From assembly GCA_037045145.1 (NCBI GenBank), contig JBAOIA010000012.1, positions 248,001-312,000 of the forward strand: DNA of 64,000 nt. Reading direction: 5' to 3'. A program made the translations under genes and the position numbers. Below are positions 25,001 through 33,649 of this stretch, in pieces. The notes under the pieces were generated by a model. It searched no databases, was not told the origin of the DNA, and was given only the letters and a program-made list of their open reading frames with translations. Positions within the stretch are counted from its first letter, which is position 1, and each line of letters begins with the position of its first letter. The stretch comes from Bacteroidia bacterium. GTDB taxonomy: Bacteria > Bacteroidota > Bacteroidia > AKYH767-A > OLB10.

Positions 25001-26707
25001 AAAAGAAATATAAGTGGTAAAGTTTCTATAATCACCAGAAGATGTTCCACCCGGTACAGATGTAACACGGGTTACATTTGCAGGTGCAGAAACATTATCC
25101 CACACCTCGGCTTCAAACCAAAAATCTTTGCTCCAGCGGTCAGGGTGCTTATATTCATGCCATGCATCAAGCTGGTAGAATACAGGAGGATTAACAGAAG
25201 CATCGAAAATGTAAGTGCTGCCCTGCCTGCGAACGTTAAACTGCAAGTCGTAAGTGGATGTGCTTCCGCCTGCATTATCAGCCAAATGTATTTTGGCTGC
25301 TTTTTCCAAAGGAGCATTGCCTTTTACATTGGAGTAAGGTTGAACGGTACCGGTGATGACGTATTTTTCTATAGCATTATCTTTTCTGGAAAGCACCAAC
25401 ACATCAGGTGAACTAGATTTAAAGGCGTACATCATATCGGGCGCAGCAGAATTACCCGGCTCTTGTAATCTGTCACCTTCAAGCAAATGTCCATCTATAA
25501 TTAAATCAGCAAATCGGTCCGCTATTGCATGTGCGTAAGCAGGTGTTGCAGCTTGCCAAACATAACCTTTAGGTTCAACAACATCTGGAAGTGCAAAAAC
25601 ATGAAAGAAATCAGATCCAAGAACAGAGACTGCCTTTAACAATCCAAGCCATTGCCCGGGTCTTAAATTATCTTCTTCATTATGAGCCCATCCGGGTGCA
25701 ACAAATGGCGCATTTATATAATCCCCGTTATTTAATTCTTCTTTTTTGCTTCTGGTCAGCCATAAAAATCCGTGATCTGCAGAGCGAGATTCTCTAAGCC
25801 AGTCTTCTGGTCTTCTTGGATAAAAGTCAGGCGTAGCAAGCCTGACATTTACGGGCGTTGAACCGTATTGTACAACCGATTGGGTTTCTCTTAATTCATT
25901 ATAGCGGTATCTTGCTTGATCGTAATTGATTCCGTTATTAGTTACTAACTTCCAATGACCATCAACAGCATAATTTAGAAATATGGTTCCATCAGAAACA
26001 AGTTTTGAAATATTCATAAAATTGTCCCTATAATCATTGTCAAGTTCTTTTCCCTTTGTTGCCATAAATTCTTCCCATTTTAATGGTGTATCAGCATTTC
26101 CAGATAAAAATGTAATGTAAGCAGATGACAATGGAGTAGAAGATAATGTATTTCTTAAATTATAAATTGCTTTATGAGAAACCTCATTATTTTCAGAAAT
26201 TACTTTGACTTTTGCAGAAATTCCGTTTAAAATAGTTTGTAAATAATCATTCTGCAATAATCCATCTGTTGCATACACATCTCTTTTGTTTGAAAAAATA
26301 TTTCCTGTTCCTGTTCCAAATGCCGGGCTGTAATTCCAAAAATGTGTACCACTGTTGTTTCCTTCAAAATTATAAAACATACTTGACTTATAAAGATAAA
26401 AATCCTCATCACTAACGGTAACAGTACCAAAATTTGTAAAGCTTGTAGCGTTTTGTTCCCTGATCCAGGAGTTGGTAATTCCAGGAGGCACTTTATTAAC
26501 AAGAGATGATGGCAATGAATGTCCAAGATCACTTGTACTATAACTTAATTGAGCACGATTTGTTATAATTCCTATTTCATCAGTTGAATTAAAATTTGTT
26601 GCTGCATAATTAATATATTGTTGATTTTCGGGATCAAGATATGTTCTCGTGTTTTCACAAATATTGAATAAATAATACCAATTTTTATACAGTTCGAGCT
26701 GTACATT
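22076..26707 (-). pseudogene. C-terminal part of a RAYT-split giant T9SS adhesin
   Basis: The frame is open from ATG 26707 (MYKLELYKNWYYLF) to TAA 22076, about 1,543 codons; a TTG at 26515 is a later start. Contents: a globular region with WTSQ-like enzyme features (RPGQWLGLLKAVSVLGSDFF, VWQAATPAYAHAIADRF, perhaps glycosidase-like), a carbohydrate-binding-like beta domain (about 520-620), and a long right-handed beta-helix (about 650-1,150; repeated Asn-rich turns such as GNDLHV, NNIYATGDYGIRV). An Ala/Asp-rich helical region and a type A T9SS sorting domain follow (IQPNPANSLLLVTGM, MQVYDLYGRLLF). No signal peptide of its own. It is the continuation of the gene whose 5' part lies at 27,437-30,181. 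Without export signal it is probably dead, unless the two halves are rejoined. Confidence 0.75.
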
Positions 26708-26714
26708 TAAGGAT

Positions 26715-26750
26715 CTTGTTCCATCATGTTCTCCAAGATAGTTACTCCCC
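26715..26750. repeat. 36-bp direct repeat, left of RAYT 2
   Basis: Identical to 27401-27436. Both copies encode GSNYLGEHDGTR of the adhesin on the minus strand. It is a duplication of target DNA flanking the RAYT 2 insertion. Confidence 0.9.
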
Positions 26751-26810
26751 TACTGGCGCAAGTCTTCAGACTTGTGCCATCCTGTCATTAAAAATTGCAC
26801 ATTTGCAACC

Positions 26811-27362
26811 ATGAGTTCCAAGTATAAGTTTCACACTCCTGATGCCATATATTTTGTTACTTTTTCGGTTATAAACTGGATTGATGTTTTTACAAGAAAC
26901 GGTTATAAAGATATTTTAATTGACAGTATAAAACATTGCCAAAAAGAAAAAGGCTTAGTGGTTCATGCTTGGGTTATTATGACCAATCATGTACACATGA
27001 TTATTTCTAAAAACGGAACATGTGTGCTGCCTGATATAATGCGCGACCTTAAAAAATTTACAGCCTATAAAATTACAGGGGCAATTATGGAAAATTCTCA
27101 GGAAAGCAGGCGCGAATGGATGTTTAATCTTTTTAAACGGGCTGGTGAAAGAAATTCCAACAATACAAACTGGCAGTTTTGGCAACAGGATAATCATCCT
27201 GTTGAATTAACTGATGCAAGAATGCAAGAACAAAAATTAAATTACATACATGAAAATCCTGTGCGGGCAGGATTTGTTTATAACCCTGAAGACTATGTGT
27301 ACAGTAGCGCAACGGATTATTGCGGCAGCAAAGGGCTTATTGACTTAGTGCTGCTTGAATGA
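26811..27362 (+). CDS. REP-associated tyrosine transposase (RAYT 2)
   Basis: 183 residues from ATG 26811 (MSSKYKFHTPDAIYFVTFSV); an upstream TTG/ATG start at 26772 falls in the element end. HUH motif H60-V-H62 in MTNHVHMI, Tyr145 in LNYIHENPVRAGFV, plus ESRREW and WQQDNHPVEL. All key residues are present. Known family role: single-strand nicking at REP hairpins and mobilisation of REP sequences. Flanked by matching hairpins, and the flanking direct repeat indicates a fairly recent insertion. Distinct from RAYT 1. Confidence 0.92.
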   Translation: MSSKYKFHTPDAIYFVTFSVINWIDVFTRNGYKDILIDSIKHCQKEKGLVVHAWVIMTNHVHMIISKNGTCVLPDIMRDLKKFTAYKITGAIMENSQESRREWMFNLFKRAGERNSNNTNWQFWQQDNHPVELTDARMQEQKLNYIHENPVRAGFVYNPEDYVYSSATDYCGSKGLIDLVLLE

Positions 27363-27368
27363 TAGTAG

Positions 27369-27392
27369 GGCGCAAGTCTGAAGACTTGCGCC
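27369..27392. repeat. REP-like terminal hairpin of RAYT 2, right end
   Basis: Perfect 10-bp stem GGCGCAAGTC / GACTTGCGCC with TGAA loop; inverted counterpart at 26756-26779. Confidence 0.85.
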
Positions 27393-27400
27393 AGTGGGGG

Positions 27401-27436
27401 TCTTGTTCCATCATGTTCTCCAAGATAGTTACTCCC
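27401..27436. repeat. 36-bp direct repeat, right of RAYT 2
   Basis: Second copy of 26715-26750, no mismatches. Confidence 0.9.
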
Positions 27437-30198
27437 TAACCAATTAAAATTTCTCCTTAATGTTCTATTAGATTTGTATCTTGGTAAAGGATATGCTTTC
27501 AGTTGTTCAATAACATTTTTAACTTCACTGTAATTTCCTGTTCCGGGAGCGTATCCAAACGGATAATCGTTTTCATCATACTGTCCGGCATTTGTAAATG
27601 TAAGTGGACTATAGGGCGAAGTGTTTTGGGTGAAAACATTTAAAGAAGTGGTATTTAATCCATGTTGTTCAATTGTTTTATCACACAATTCATTTTGTAA
27701 ATAAATAGCCACCTGATCGAAATAACCACCCATGTTCGTATGCTCACTACTGGTTTTTAAATTTAAATCCATCCCGGTTCCATTTATAAAAAGGCCTGTT
27801 ATTGATGCATTAATAATATCTTTACTAAAACCTTCATTGAGTTTTCCATCAATCCATATTTGCTTTTGATAATGATGAGCAGCAATTTTTTTATGAACAA
27901 AACAGAAGTAATGCCATGAGTCGTTAGTATAATAACCAAAAGATTTTTCATTAATTCCATCGAAAGGAATAAAAAAACTTTCATAAGGTATTGCTGTCGA
28001 TCCGGTTATTCCTGAATAATCGGTACTAAAACTGATACCGGTTTGATCAATTGATGCGCTGTGTACGCCATTTTGTATTCTAAAAAATCCGGCAGAAGCT
28101 CTGTTTGCAAAATTTCCATCAAACCTCACATACATTTCAACTGCAAAATATTCAGATGTTTGATCAATTAACACATTGGGTACATATAAATCTGTTCCGT
28201 TATCGCTAAGTAATGAATAACCTGTATTTGGAATTCCGGAATTACTTACCAGTGTATTAGTTCCACTTGAAGACAGTGTCGTAGAAAATATGGCAGGGCT
28301 GGAACTAGCAAAGTTATTGGCATCAAAATTATAATAGTAATCAGGTGCAATTGCACCTGAAATACATGATGCAAACACAAATGCCGTGTATCCTAAAGTA
28401 AAGTTACCAAAGCTGTTTAGGTTGCTGGCATTTGTTGCCGAACCAACAGTTCTGTCTCCGGATAAGGCAACTGTTCCCAAATCACTCCATTGCGTACCGT
28501 TCCATCTTGCCAATTTAACTTTTGAGCTGTCAAAAACACTGCTGTATCTATTCCAAGATAAGGTAACTTTAACCTGTGAGCTGCCTGTATTCCGCGCTAA
28601 ATTCCAATAGTTGCTTCCATTTATATAATCAATGCCTGATTGCCGTGCATTTGGGTCGTTTGGTAATGCTCCTGCAAAATACTCTCCCGTAAACGCATCG
28701 GTTGTGTTTGAAGGTGCAGAAATTCCAATTGCCCTGCAGCTGTTTCCCTTTCCTGTTGGAAACACAAATGCGCTGTTGCCGATTTTCTTAACAGGCCCGT
28801 CAATATAACTGCTGTCGCTTGCTCCGCTCACAGTGCCACCGTTGTTTATGGTAAGCAAATTGCTGCTTGTGGTGGTGAGCGTGCCTTTTGCAAACGTTAC
28901 CGTTCCGCTTACAGCCAATGCAGTTGCCAGTGTTGCACTGCCTCCACTTTTGTTCAGCATCAAGTTTTTCACAAGCGTGTTGCTGTGAAAGCTTAATAAT
29001 TGTGTTCCGCTTCCTGCAAGGCACAAGGTGCCTGTGCCTGCATTAAAGGTGGTATTGTTTGCTGTGGTTATGTTTCCGTAAAACGAACTTACATCACCAC
29101 CATAACACACCCTCAGCTCGCGTGAGCCGCCAAAGGTGGCATCGGCATAGTAGGTATTGGAAGTATCGGCATCAAGCCGCAGGTTACCCGCGCTGGCATT
29201 GTTGGTAAAGGTGGCATTGCCATAAAACTTATTGCCGCCATACCAACTGCTGCTGCCGCTGCCTGTGGCGGTAAACGATGCCGTTCCGTTAAAATTACAG
29301 TTTTTAAATAACAGCGAGTTGGATGTAATGCTGAAATCACCTCCGAATGTAGCTCCTGTTATGCTTGGCAATGCCGATCCTGTAAAGGTGAGGCTTATGG
29401 CAGTGCTGCCATCCTGATAAAAATTAGTGGCATTAAAATCACCTGCTGAAAAACCTCCGCTGCCTATGCTTATGGTATGCCCTGCTGTAAGCGTATCGTT
29501 ACCCAGCAGAATTCCTCCTGCTCCGGTATTTATTAAAACCATATCGCCATTGAACACATTAATGCCCGCTCCTGCAAAGGTTATTTCTTTTGTTCCTTTG
29601 TTATGTATGGTTACCTTACCGTTAAAGCGGTGCCCTGTGCTGTTGTTCATTACCCACACTCCTGCACCTGTATAATTATGATAGAGGTAAACGCTGTCGT
29701 TAAACACCGCTCCACCGCTTCCTGTGCCGGGTACATCGGTAATGGTTTCAAAATAGCAATAATTATTAAACGTAGCGGCATTGAGATCAATACGGCTCAC
29801 CACTGCATTAATCACCACATTAAACGTGGTGCTGCCAAATGTCATTTGCGTGCCTGTAAGCTCAAGCCTTCCATTGCTGATAGTGCCTCCACTAAATACG
29901 CTAGATCCGGAGTTCAATACCAATGTATCGCCATTGCAATTTAAGGTTCCGCTATGCATGGTCATTCCGCTAAGTGTTTTTTTGCCGGGCAGGGTGGGAT
30001 TGAAAGTAGCACTATAAATATGCACATAATCTCCACTTCCCGGCACGCCTGCAGGCGACCAGTTGGATGTGGTGTTCCAGGCTGTGCTTGTGCCGCCTGT
30101 CCAGGTGTAGGTTGTTGCTAACGACAGCAGCCCGCTCAGTATAAGCGCTGCCGTTAAAATCAGTTGGATATATTTTTTCATGATAGATAGTTTAAGAA

Positions 30199-30612
30199 TT
30201 AATTTGAAACAAATGAATAAACGCTGCTCCATACGCCCGATTCTTTAATGCGTACTTCTCCAAAATATGCACTCTGTTGGTCATAATCGCCAATGTCAAC
30301 GGCAATAATATTTCCGCTGCGCGAATAGGAAAAACCCGGAGGAAGACTTGCCGGTGTATCGTAAACAAACGATTCATTTATCATGTCATATAAATTCCAG
30401 TCGGTTCCTAATTTAATTTCAATATTTGTTATGTTTACTGTGTCGGGAATTTCAATGTAGTAAGTTCCATGCATTATGCCTACTGTTGGAGTGGTTCTCA
30501 TGCTCACAAAGGCATCGGATGGTTGTGCATTTGCTGCTGCCGCCATCAGCAGAAGCAGAGCAGTGAACAAGCTAACGCAAGCTGCACTGCATGTTTGTTT
30601 GAATGATTTCAT
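30199..30612 (-). CDS. Small exported protein of unknown function
   Basis: 137 residues. Signal peptide MKSFKQTCSAACVSLFTALL with cleavage after ANAQ. The mature part is about 107 residues and beta-rich: STRT-like opening SMRTTPTVGIMHGTYYIEIP, then ITNIEIKLGTDWNLYDM, a Pro/Gly-rich centre and EVRIKESGVWSSVYSF. No Cys after the signal, no sorting domain, no recognised family. First gene of the adhesin and propeller operon (the next start is 17 bases on) and divergent from the XRE regulator, so it may belong functionally to that secreted system. Confidence 0.75.
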   Translation of the reverse strand: MKSFKQTCSAACVSLFTALLLLMAAAANAQPSDAFVSMRTTPTVGIMHGTYYIEIPDTVNITNIEIKLGTDWNLYDMINESFVYDTPASLPPGFSYSRSGNIIAVDIGDYDQQSAYFGEVRIKESGVWSSVYSFVSN

Positions 30613-30638
30613 ATTTATTTGGTTTTAACAATTTTTTA

Positions 30639-30646
30639 CAAACCTA
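30639..30646 (-). promoter_or_regulatory. -7 element of the secreted-protein operon
   Basis: TAGGTTTG on the minus strand fits TAnnTTTG, 27 bases upstream of ATG 30612. No TTTG at -33. It is the only candidate promoter I see for the long operon leading to 14,391. Confidence 0.45.
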
Positions 30647-30709
30647 TAGCTGAAAAGGGGGAAAAGCGATTTATCATAGCCTCTATTTTTTTCCTATTGG
30701 AGATTATTT

Positions 30710-30726
30710 TTTTCCTCATAGGAAAA
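30710..30726. promoter_or_regulatory. Candidate operator, 7-3-7 palindrome
   Basis: TTTTCCT-CAT-AGGAAAA is a perfect palindrome in the 142-262 bp between the operon and the divergent XRE regulator. Similar half-sites TTTTTTTCCT (about 30686-30695) and AGGAAAAAAA (about 30731-30740) flank it. It could bind the regulator; inference. Confidence 0.45.
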
Positions 30727-30874
30727 TAACAGGAAAAAAAAGGAAACCGAATACATGTCCTATTTAAAATATAAAATCTTTTTGCTTATGGATCTTTATA
30801 ATATTCTTCAAAAACTTGCTTTTTTTAAGAAAAAACATTTACTTAGTGATTCCAAACCACATTTATACAGCACA

Positions 30875-31306
30875 ATGAAAATCTATGAAAAAATAAAGGA
30901 GTTTATTAAAACAAGAAGTATTCAATTAAAAGAATTGGCTCCTGTGCTTGGTATTACCCAGGGACAGTTAAGTAAAATTATTAATGGGAAAACCCGTAAT
31001 ATCAAAAACGAATACATTAAAAAGTTGGAAGCACATTTTGATACGAAATTTTCCAATCATAATGATCATGAAAGAATAGAATGGATTGAAAAACCTTCAT
31101 GTGAAGAAGAAAAAGTAATTTTTTCTATTTACAAAGAACTTAAGAGCCAAAAAAGCCTTGCAGAAAAACAGATACGACTCAGCCATTCGTTCCGGAAAGC
31201 TTTAGCGCTAATTCAATATAATGCCAATAAAGAGAGGTTTATTAACACGGCTGAATTTAAAAGTTGGCTTAATGATAATAATGCTACAGATGAAAAAGAT
31301 CAATAA
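30875..31306 (+). CDS. XRE-family helix-turn-helix regulator
   Basis: 143 residues from ATG 30875 (MKIYEKIKEFIKTRSIQLKE). In-frame upstream ATGs at 30755 and 30788 would add 29-40 residues without a recognisable domain. HTH lies at about residues 10-60: IKTRSIQLKELAPVLGITQG, then QLSKIINGKTRNIKNEYIKK, an XRE/Cro-like helix pair. The C-terminal half is helical and charged (EEEKVIFSIYKELKSQKSLA). It resembles short antitoxin or phage-type repressors but no toxin gene is nearby. Divergent from the secreted adhesin and propeller operon across AT-rich DNA with palindromes, so local control is likely. No recognisable effector domain. Confidence 0.8.
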   Translation: MKIYEKIKEFIKTRSIQLKELAPVLGITQGQLSKIINGKTRNIKNEYIKKLEAHFDTKFSNHNDHERIEWIEKPSCEEEKVIFSIYKELKSQKSLAEKQIRLSHSFRKALALIQYNANKERFINTAEFKSWLNDNNATDEKDQ

Positions 31307-31395
31307 TAAAATGCACCCTTTGGCGCTAATCTTTTTTGTATTTACCTTATGGAAAACCTTGAACTTATCGGGTGTATTGAAGTTATAAACTATTA

Positions 31396-31425
31396 AAAAA
31401 GCCATTCGCAACCGGATGGCTTTTT
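31396..31425. terminator. Bidirectional terminator
   Basis: Stem GCCATTCG (31401-31408), loop CAAC, CGGATGGC (31413-31420), one G-U pair, with A5 before and T5 after. It lies between the convergent XRE gene and the M13 peptidase gene and can serve both. Confidence 0.8.
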
Positions 31426-31526
31426 GACAATTCAATTGCAATTTTAAAAGCTAATACCTATCTTTCGTAATTCTACTTTACTTATCACAAAAGTAAGAAT
31501 CAATTATAGGGTATCTAAAAACTTAA

Positions 31527-33581
31527 TCACCATATTTCCATTCTCTGTTCCGGAGCCAAATACAACTTGTTTTCTTTTGTAATCTTAAAGGCTTCGTAGA
31601 ACTCCGGCATATTTCGCACGGTGCCATTGGCGCGAAATTTACCCGGACTGTGCGGATCTGTTTTCAAACGTTTTTTTAACTCTTCGGGGCGTATGTTGTT
31701 GCGCCATACCTGTGCAAAGTTGATGAAGAAACGTTGCTGTGGTGTAAAGCCGTCAAGCAAAGTTTTGGACTTGGCATTTTCTGTTTTTTGGAATGCTGCA
31801 TAGGCAATAGTCAGTCCGCCTAAATCAGCAATGTTCTCTCCTAAAGTAAGCTGTCCGTTGATGGTGAGTGAATCAATTACTACGTAACTATTAAATTGTG
31901 CTACCAGTTTTTGAGCATTTTGATTGAAGAGTGTTTTGTCTTTATCTGTCCACCAGTTTTTCAGGTTACCATCGGCATCATACTGGCAACCCTGATCATC
32001 AAAACCGTGTGTGAGCTCATGACCAATCACTGCACCCATAGAGCCATAGTTAACAGCATCGTCAGCAAGCGGATCAAAAAATGGTGGCTGCATGATAGCT
32101 GCAGGAAAAACAATTTCATTGAAGCCCGGATTGTAATAGGCATTGATTGTTTGTGGCGACATGCCCCACTCTGTTTTGTCAACCGGCTTTCCTAATTTTG
32201 AAAGGTTGTACTGAAACCAAAACTCAGCTGCACGGTTCACATTATTGCAATAAGAATCTTTTTTAATAATCATCTTAGAATAATCGCGCCATTTGTCAGG
32301 ATAAGCCAGCTTTCGGATAACCTTTTCTAATTTTGCCAATGCCGCAACTTTTGTCTGATCTTCGAGCCAGGTGCGTGATTTGATGCGTTGCTGATAGGCT
32401 GTAATAAGATTATCTACCATTTTGTTGACACGATCTTTTGCCTCCGGACTAAAATACTTTTTCACATACAACTCTCCTATCAACTCACCCATAGTACCAT
32501 TCATGGTTCCTAATACACGCTTCCAGCGTGGACGCATTTCTTTAGCACCACTCAATACGCCCTGATAAAATTCAAAATCTGTTTTAACAAAGTCTGAGCT
32601 TAATGTACTTGCACGGCTGTTAAGTATATCCCATTTAAGATAAAATTTTAAATCTTCCAATGGTAGTTTTTCCATTAACTCATTGAACCGTTTAAAAAAT
32701 TCTGGTTGTCCAACAATGATTTCATTTTCTTTTACACCAAACGAGCCAAAGTATTTCTCCATAGAAAATGCAGACATTTCTTTATTAAAATCTTCGGTAA
32801 CCATCTTATTGTAATTACTTTCCGGATCGCGTAACGCAACTCGTGAGCGTGATATTCTTGCCAACTCTGTTTCGAGACTCATCAGATTTCCTACAGCATT
32901 TCCCTCCGGCTGAATGCTCATTAAATGAAACATGTTTTTGATATGCGATAAATATTTCGCTCTGATTTCTACTGACTCTTTATCATCTTTAAGATAATAA
33001 TCTCTGTCAGGCAATCCCAGCCCACCCTGATAAAGCGTGATAATTATCTGATCACTTTTCTTATCATCTTGACCAACATAAAAATTAAAAAAACTGTTAA
33101 TGCCTATAGTATGCAGATAAGCCACCAGTGCAGGTAGTTGATTTTTATCTGTTACCTTATCAACTTTTTCGAACAGCGGAACAATGGGTAAGAAACCTGA
33201 TTCTTCTATAAGTGCAGTATCCATAGCAGACAAATAGAAATCACGTATCTTCTGTGTGGAGCTACCTTCTGCAGCATCTTTATTTTTTGCTGTCTCTTCT
33301 AGTATAGTAAGTACTCTATGACGTGTAATATCATCCAGCACATTGAAAGAGCCCCATCGTGTTTCTGAGGCAGGCAGCGGGTTCTTTTTTAGCCAGTTGC
33401 CGTTTACATATTGGTAAAAATCATCTCCGGGATTTACACTCTTGTCGAAGTTGGACAAATCAATTGCTTTGGGCGCTTTAGCGGCTGTAAGTGATACAGT
33501 TTGCTGTGGATCTTTTTTCTTAAATGCAAAAATTGCTGCAAGAGAAACTGCACAGCAGGCAAGAATAAATATTTGTTTCAT
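31527..33581 (-). CDS. M13-family zinc metallopeptidase (neprilysin/PepO-like)
   Basis: 684 residues. N-terminal signal or anchor MKQIFILACCAVSLAAIFAF, then the M13 N-domain starting DLSNFDKSVNPGDDFYQYVN and WGSFNVLDD. The catalytic C-domain has NAYYNPGFNEIVFPAAIMQP, the zinc motif HELTH in IGHELTHGFDDQG, and the third ligand Glu in GENIADLGG. It ends APEQRMEIW, consistent with a conserved C-terminal W. All catalytic residues are present; length is normal. Expected periplasmic or outer-membrane-associated oligopeptidase. It lies 68 bases downstream of the M20 peptidase gene on the same strand, so the two peptidases could be coexpressed. Confidence 0.95.
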   Translation of the reverse strand: MKQIFILACCAVSLAAIFAFKKKDPQQTVSLTAAKAPKAIDLSNFDKSVNPGDDFYQYVNGNWLKKNPLPASETRWGSFNVLDDITRHRVLTILEETAKNKDAAEGSSTQKIRDFYLSAMDTALIEESGFLPIVPLFEKVDKVTDKNQLPALVAYLHTIGINSFFNFYVGQDDKKSDQIIITLYQGGLGLPDRDYYLKDDKESVEIRAKYLSHIKNMFHLMSIQPEGNAVGNLMSLETELARISRSRVALRDPESNYNKMVTEDFNKEMSAFSMEKYFGSFGVKENEIIVGQPEFFKRFNELMEKLPLEDLKFYLKWDILNSRASTLSSDFVKTDFEFYQGVLSGAKEMRPRWKRVLGTMNGTMGELIGELYVKKYFSPEAKDRVNKMVDNLITAYQQRIKSRTWLEDQTKVAALAKLEKVIRKLAYPDKWRDYSKMIIKKDSYCNNVNRAAEFWFQYNLSKLGKPVDKTEWGMSPQTINAYYNPGFNEIVFPAAIMQPPFFDPLADDAVNYGSMGAVIGHELTHGFDDQGCQYDADGNLKNWWTDKDKTLFNQNAQKLVAQFNSYVVIDSLTINGQLTLGENIADLGGLTIAYAAFQKTENAKSKTLLDGFTPQQRFFINFAQVWRNNIRPEELKKRLKTDPHSPGKFRANGTVRNMPEFYEAFKITKENKLYLAPEQRMEIW

Positions 33582-33649
33582 TAGTATAATAAATTAAGTA
33601 ACGGATTTTAAAAATTTAACTTTGTTTGAAAAGGTAATTTTCTTTGGTG

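Larger units (their letters stand above)
26751..27400 (+). mobile_element. RAYT element 2 inserted in the adhesin gene
   Basis: About 650 bp, flanked by the 36-bp direct repeat. Ends are inverted copies of a REP-like hairpin: 26756-26779 (GGCGCAAGTC, loop TTCA, GACTTGTGCC, one G-U pair) and 27369-27392 (GGCGCAAGTC, loop TGAA, GACTTGCGCC, perfect). Between them is one RAYT gene on the plus strand, opposite to the adhesin. Confidence 0.82.
27317..30181 (-). pseudogene. N-terminal part of the RAYT-split giant T9SS adhesin
   Basis: Starts at ATG 30181 with signal peptide MKKYIQLILTAALILSGLLS; an in-frame upstream start (30232) overlaps the preceding gene and is unlikely. About 940 native codons, to 27401; the last 28 codons before the stop at 27317 come from the RAYT element. 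Order: TYTWTGGTSTAWNTTSNWSP cell-surface beta motif, a long Ser/Thr/Gly/Asn-rich beta-strand repeat region (about 60-480), a SYIDGPVKKIGNSAFVFPTG spacer, and a LamG/concanavalin-like domain (about 630-840; EYFAVEMYVRFDG, HYFCFVHKK, IWIDGKLNEG). It then meets the 36-bp repeat. No sorting domain of its own, so it may be exported but not delivered through T9SS. Confidence 0.78.

Noticed and set aside
22295..25797. Many long plus-strand ORFs (for example 22295-22690, 24294-24776, 24965-25411) opposite the adhesin
   Set aside because: They lie antisense to a continuous beta-helix and sorting-domain reading frame, show no domain, no signal and no start context; they are frame shadows.
26515..26750. 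Idea that the adhesin halves read straight through if the RAYT is removed
   Set aside because: Careful codon-by-codon reading shows a one-base frame difference near 26,700, so the halves belong together by content and repeat but are not in one frame as assembled.
27317..27400. Last 28 codons of the N-terminal adhesin frame as native protein
   Set aside because: They are translated from the RAYT element end (GTRPPLAQVFRLAP) and not from the adhesin.
29427..30017. Overlapping plus-strand ORFs opposite the N-terminal adhesin part
   Set aside because: Low-complexity antisense of Ser/Thr/Gly repeats; the minus-strand frame has the signal peptide and LamG domain.
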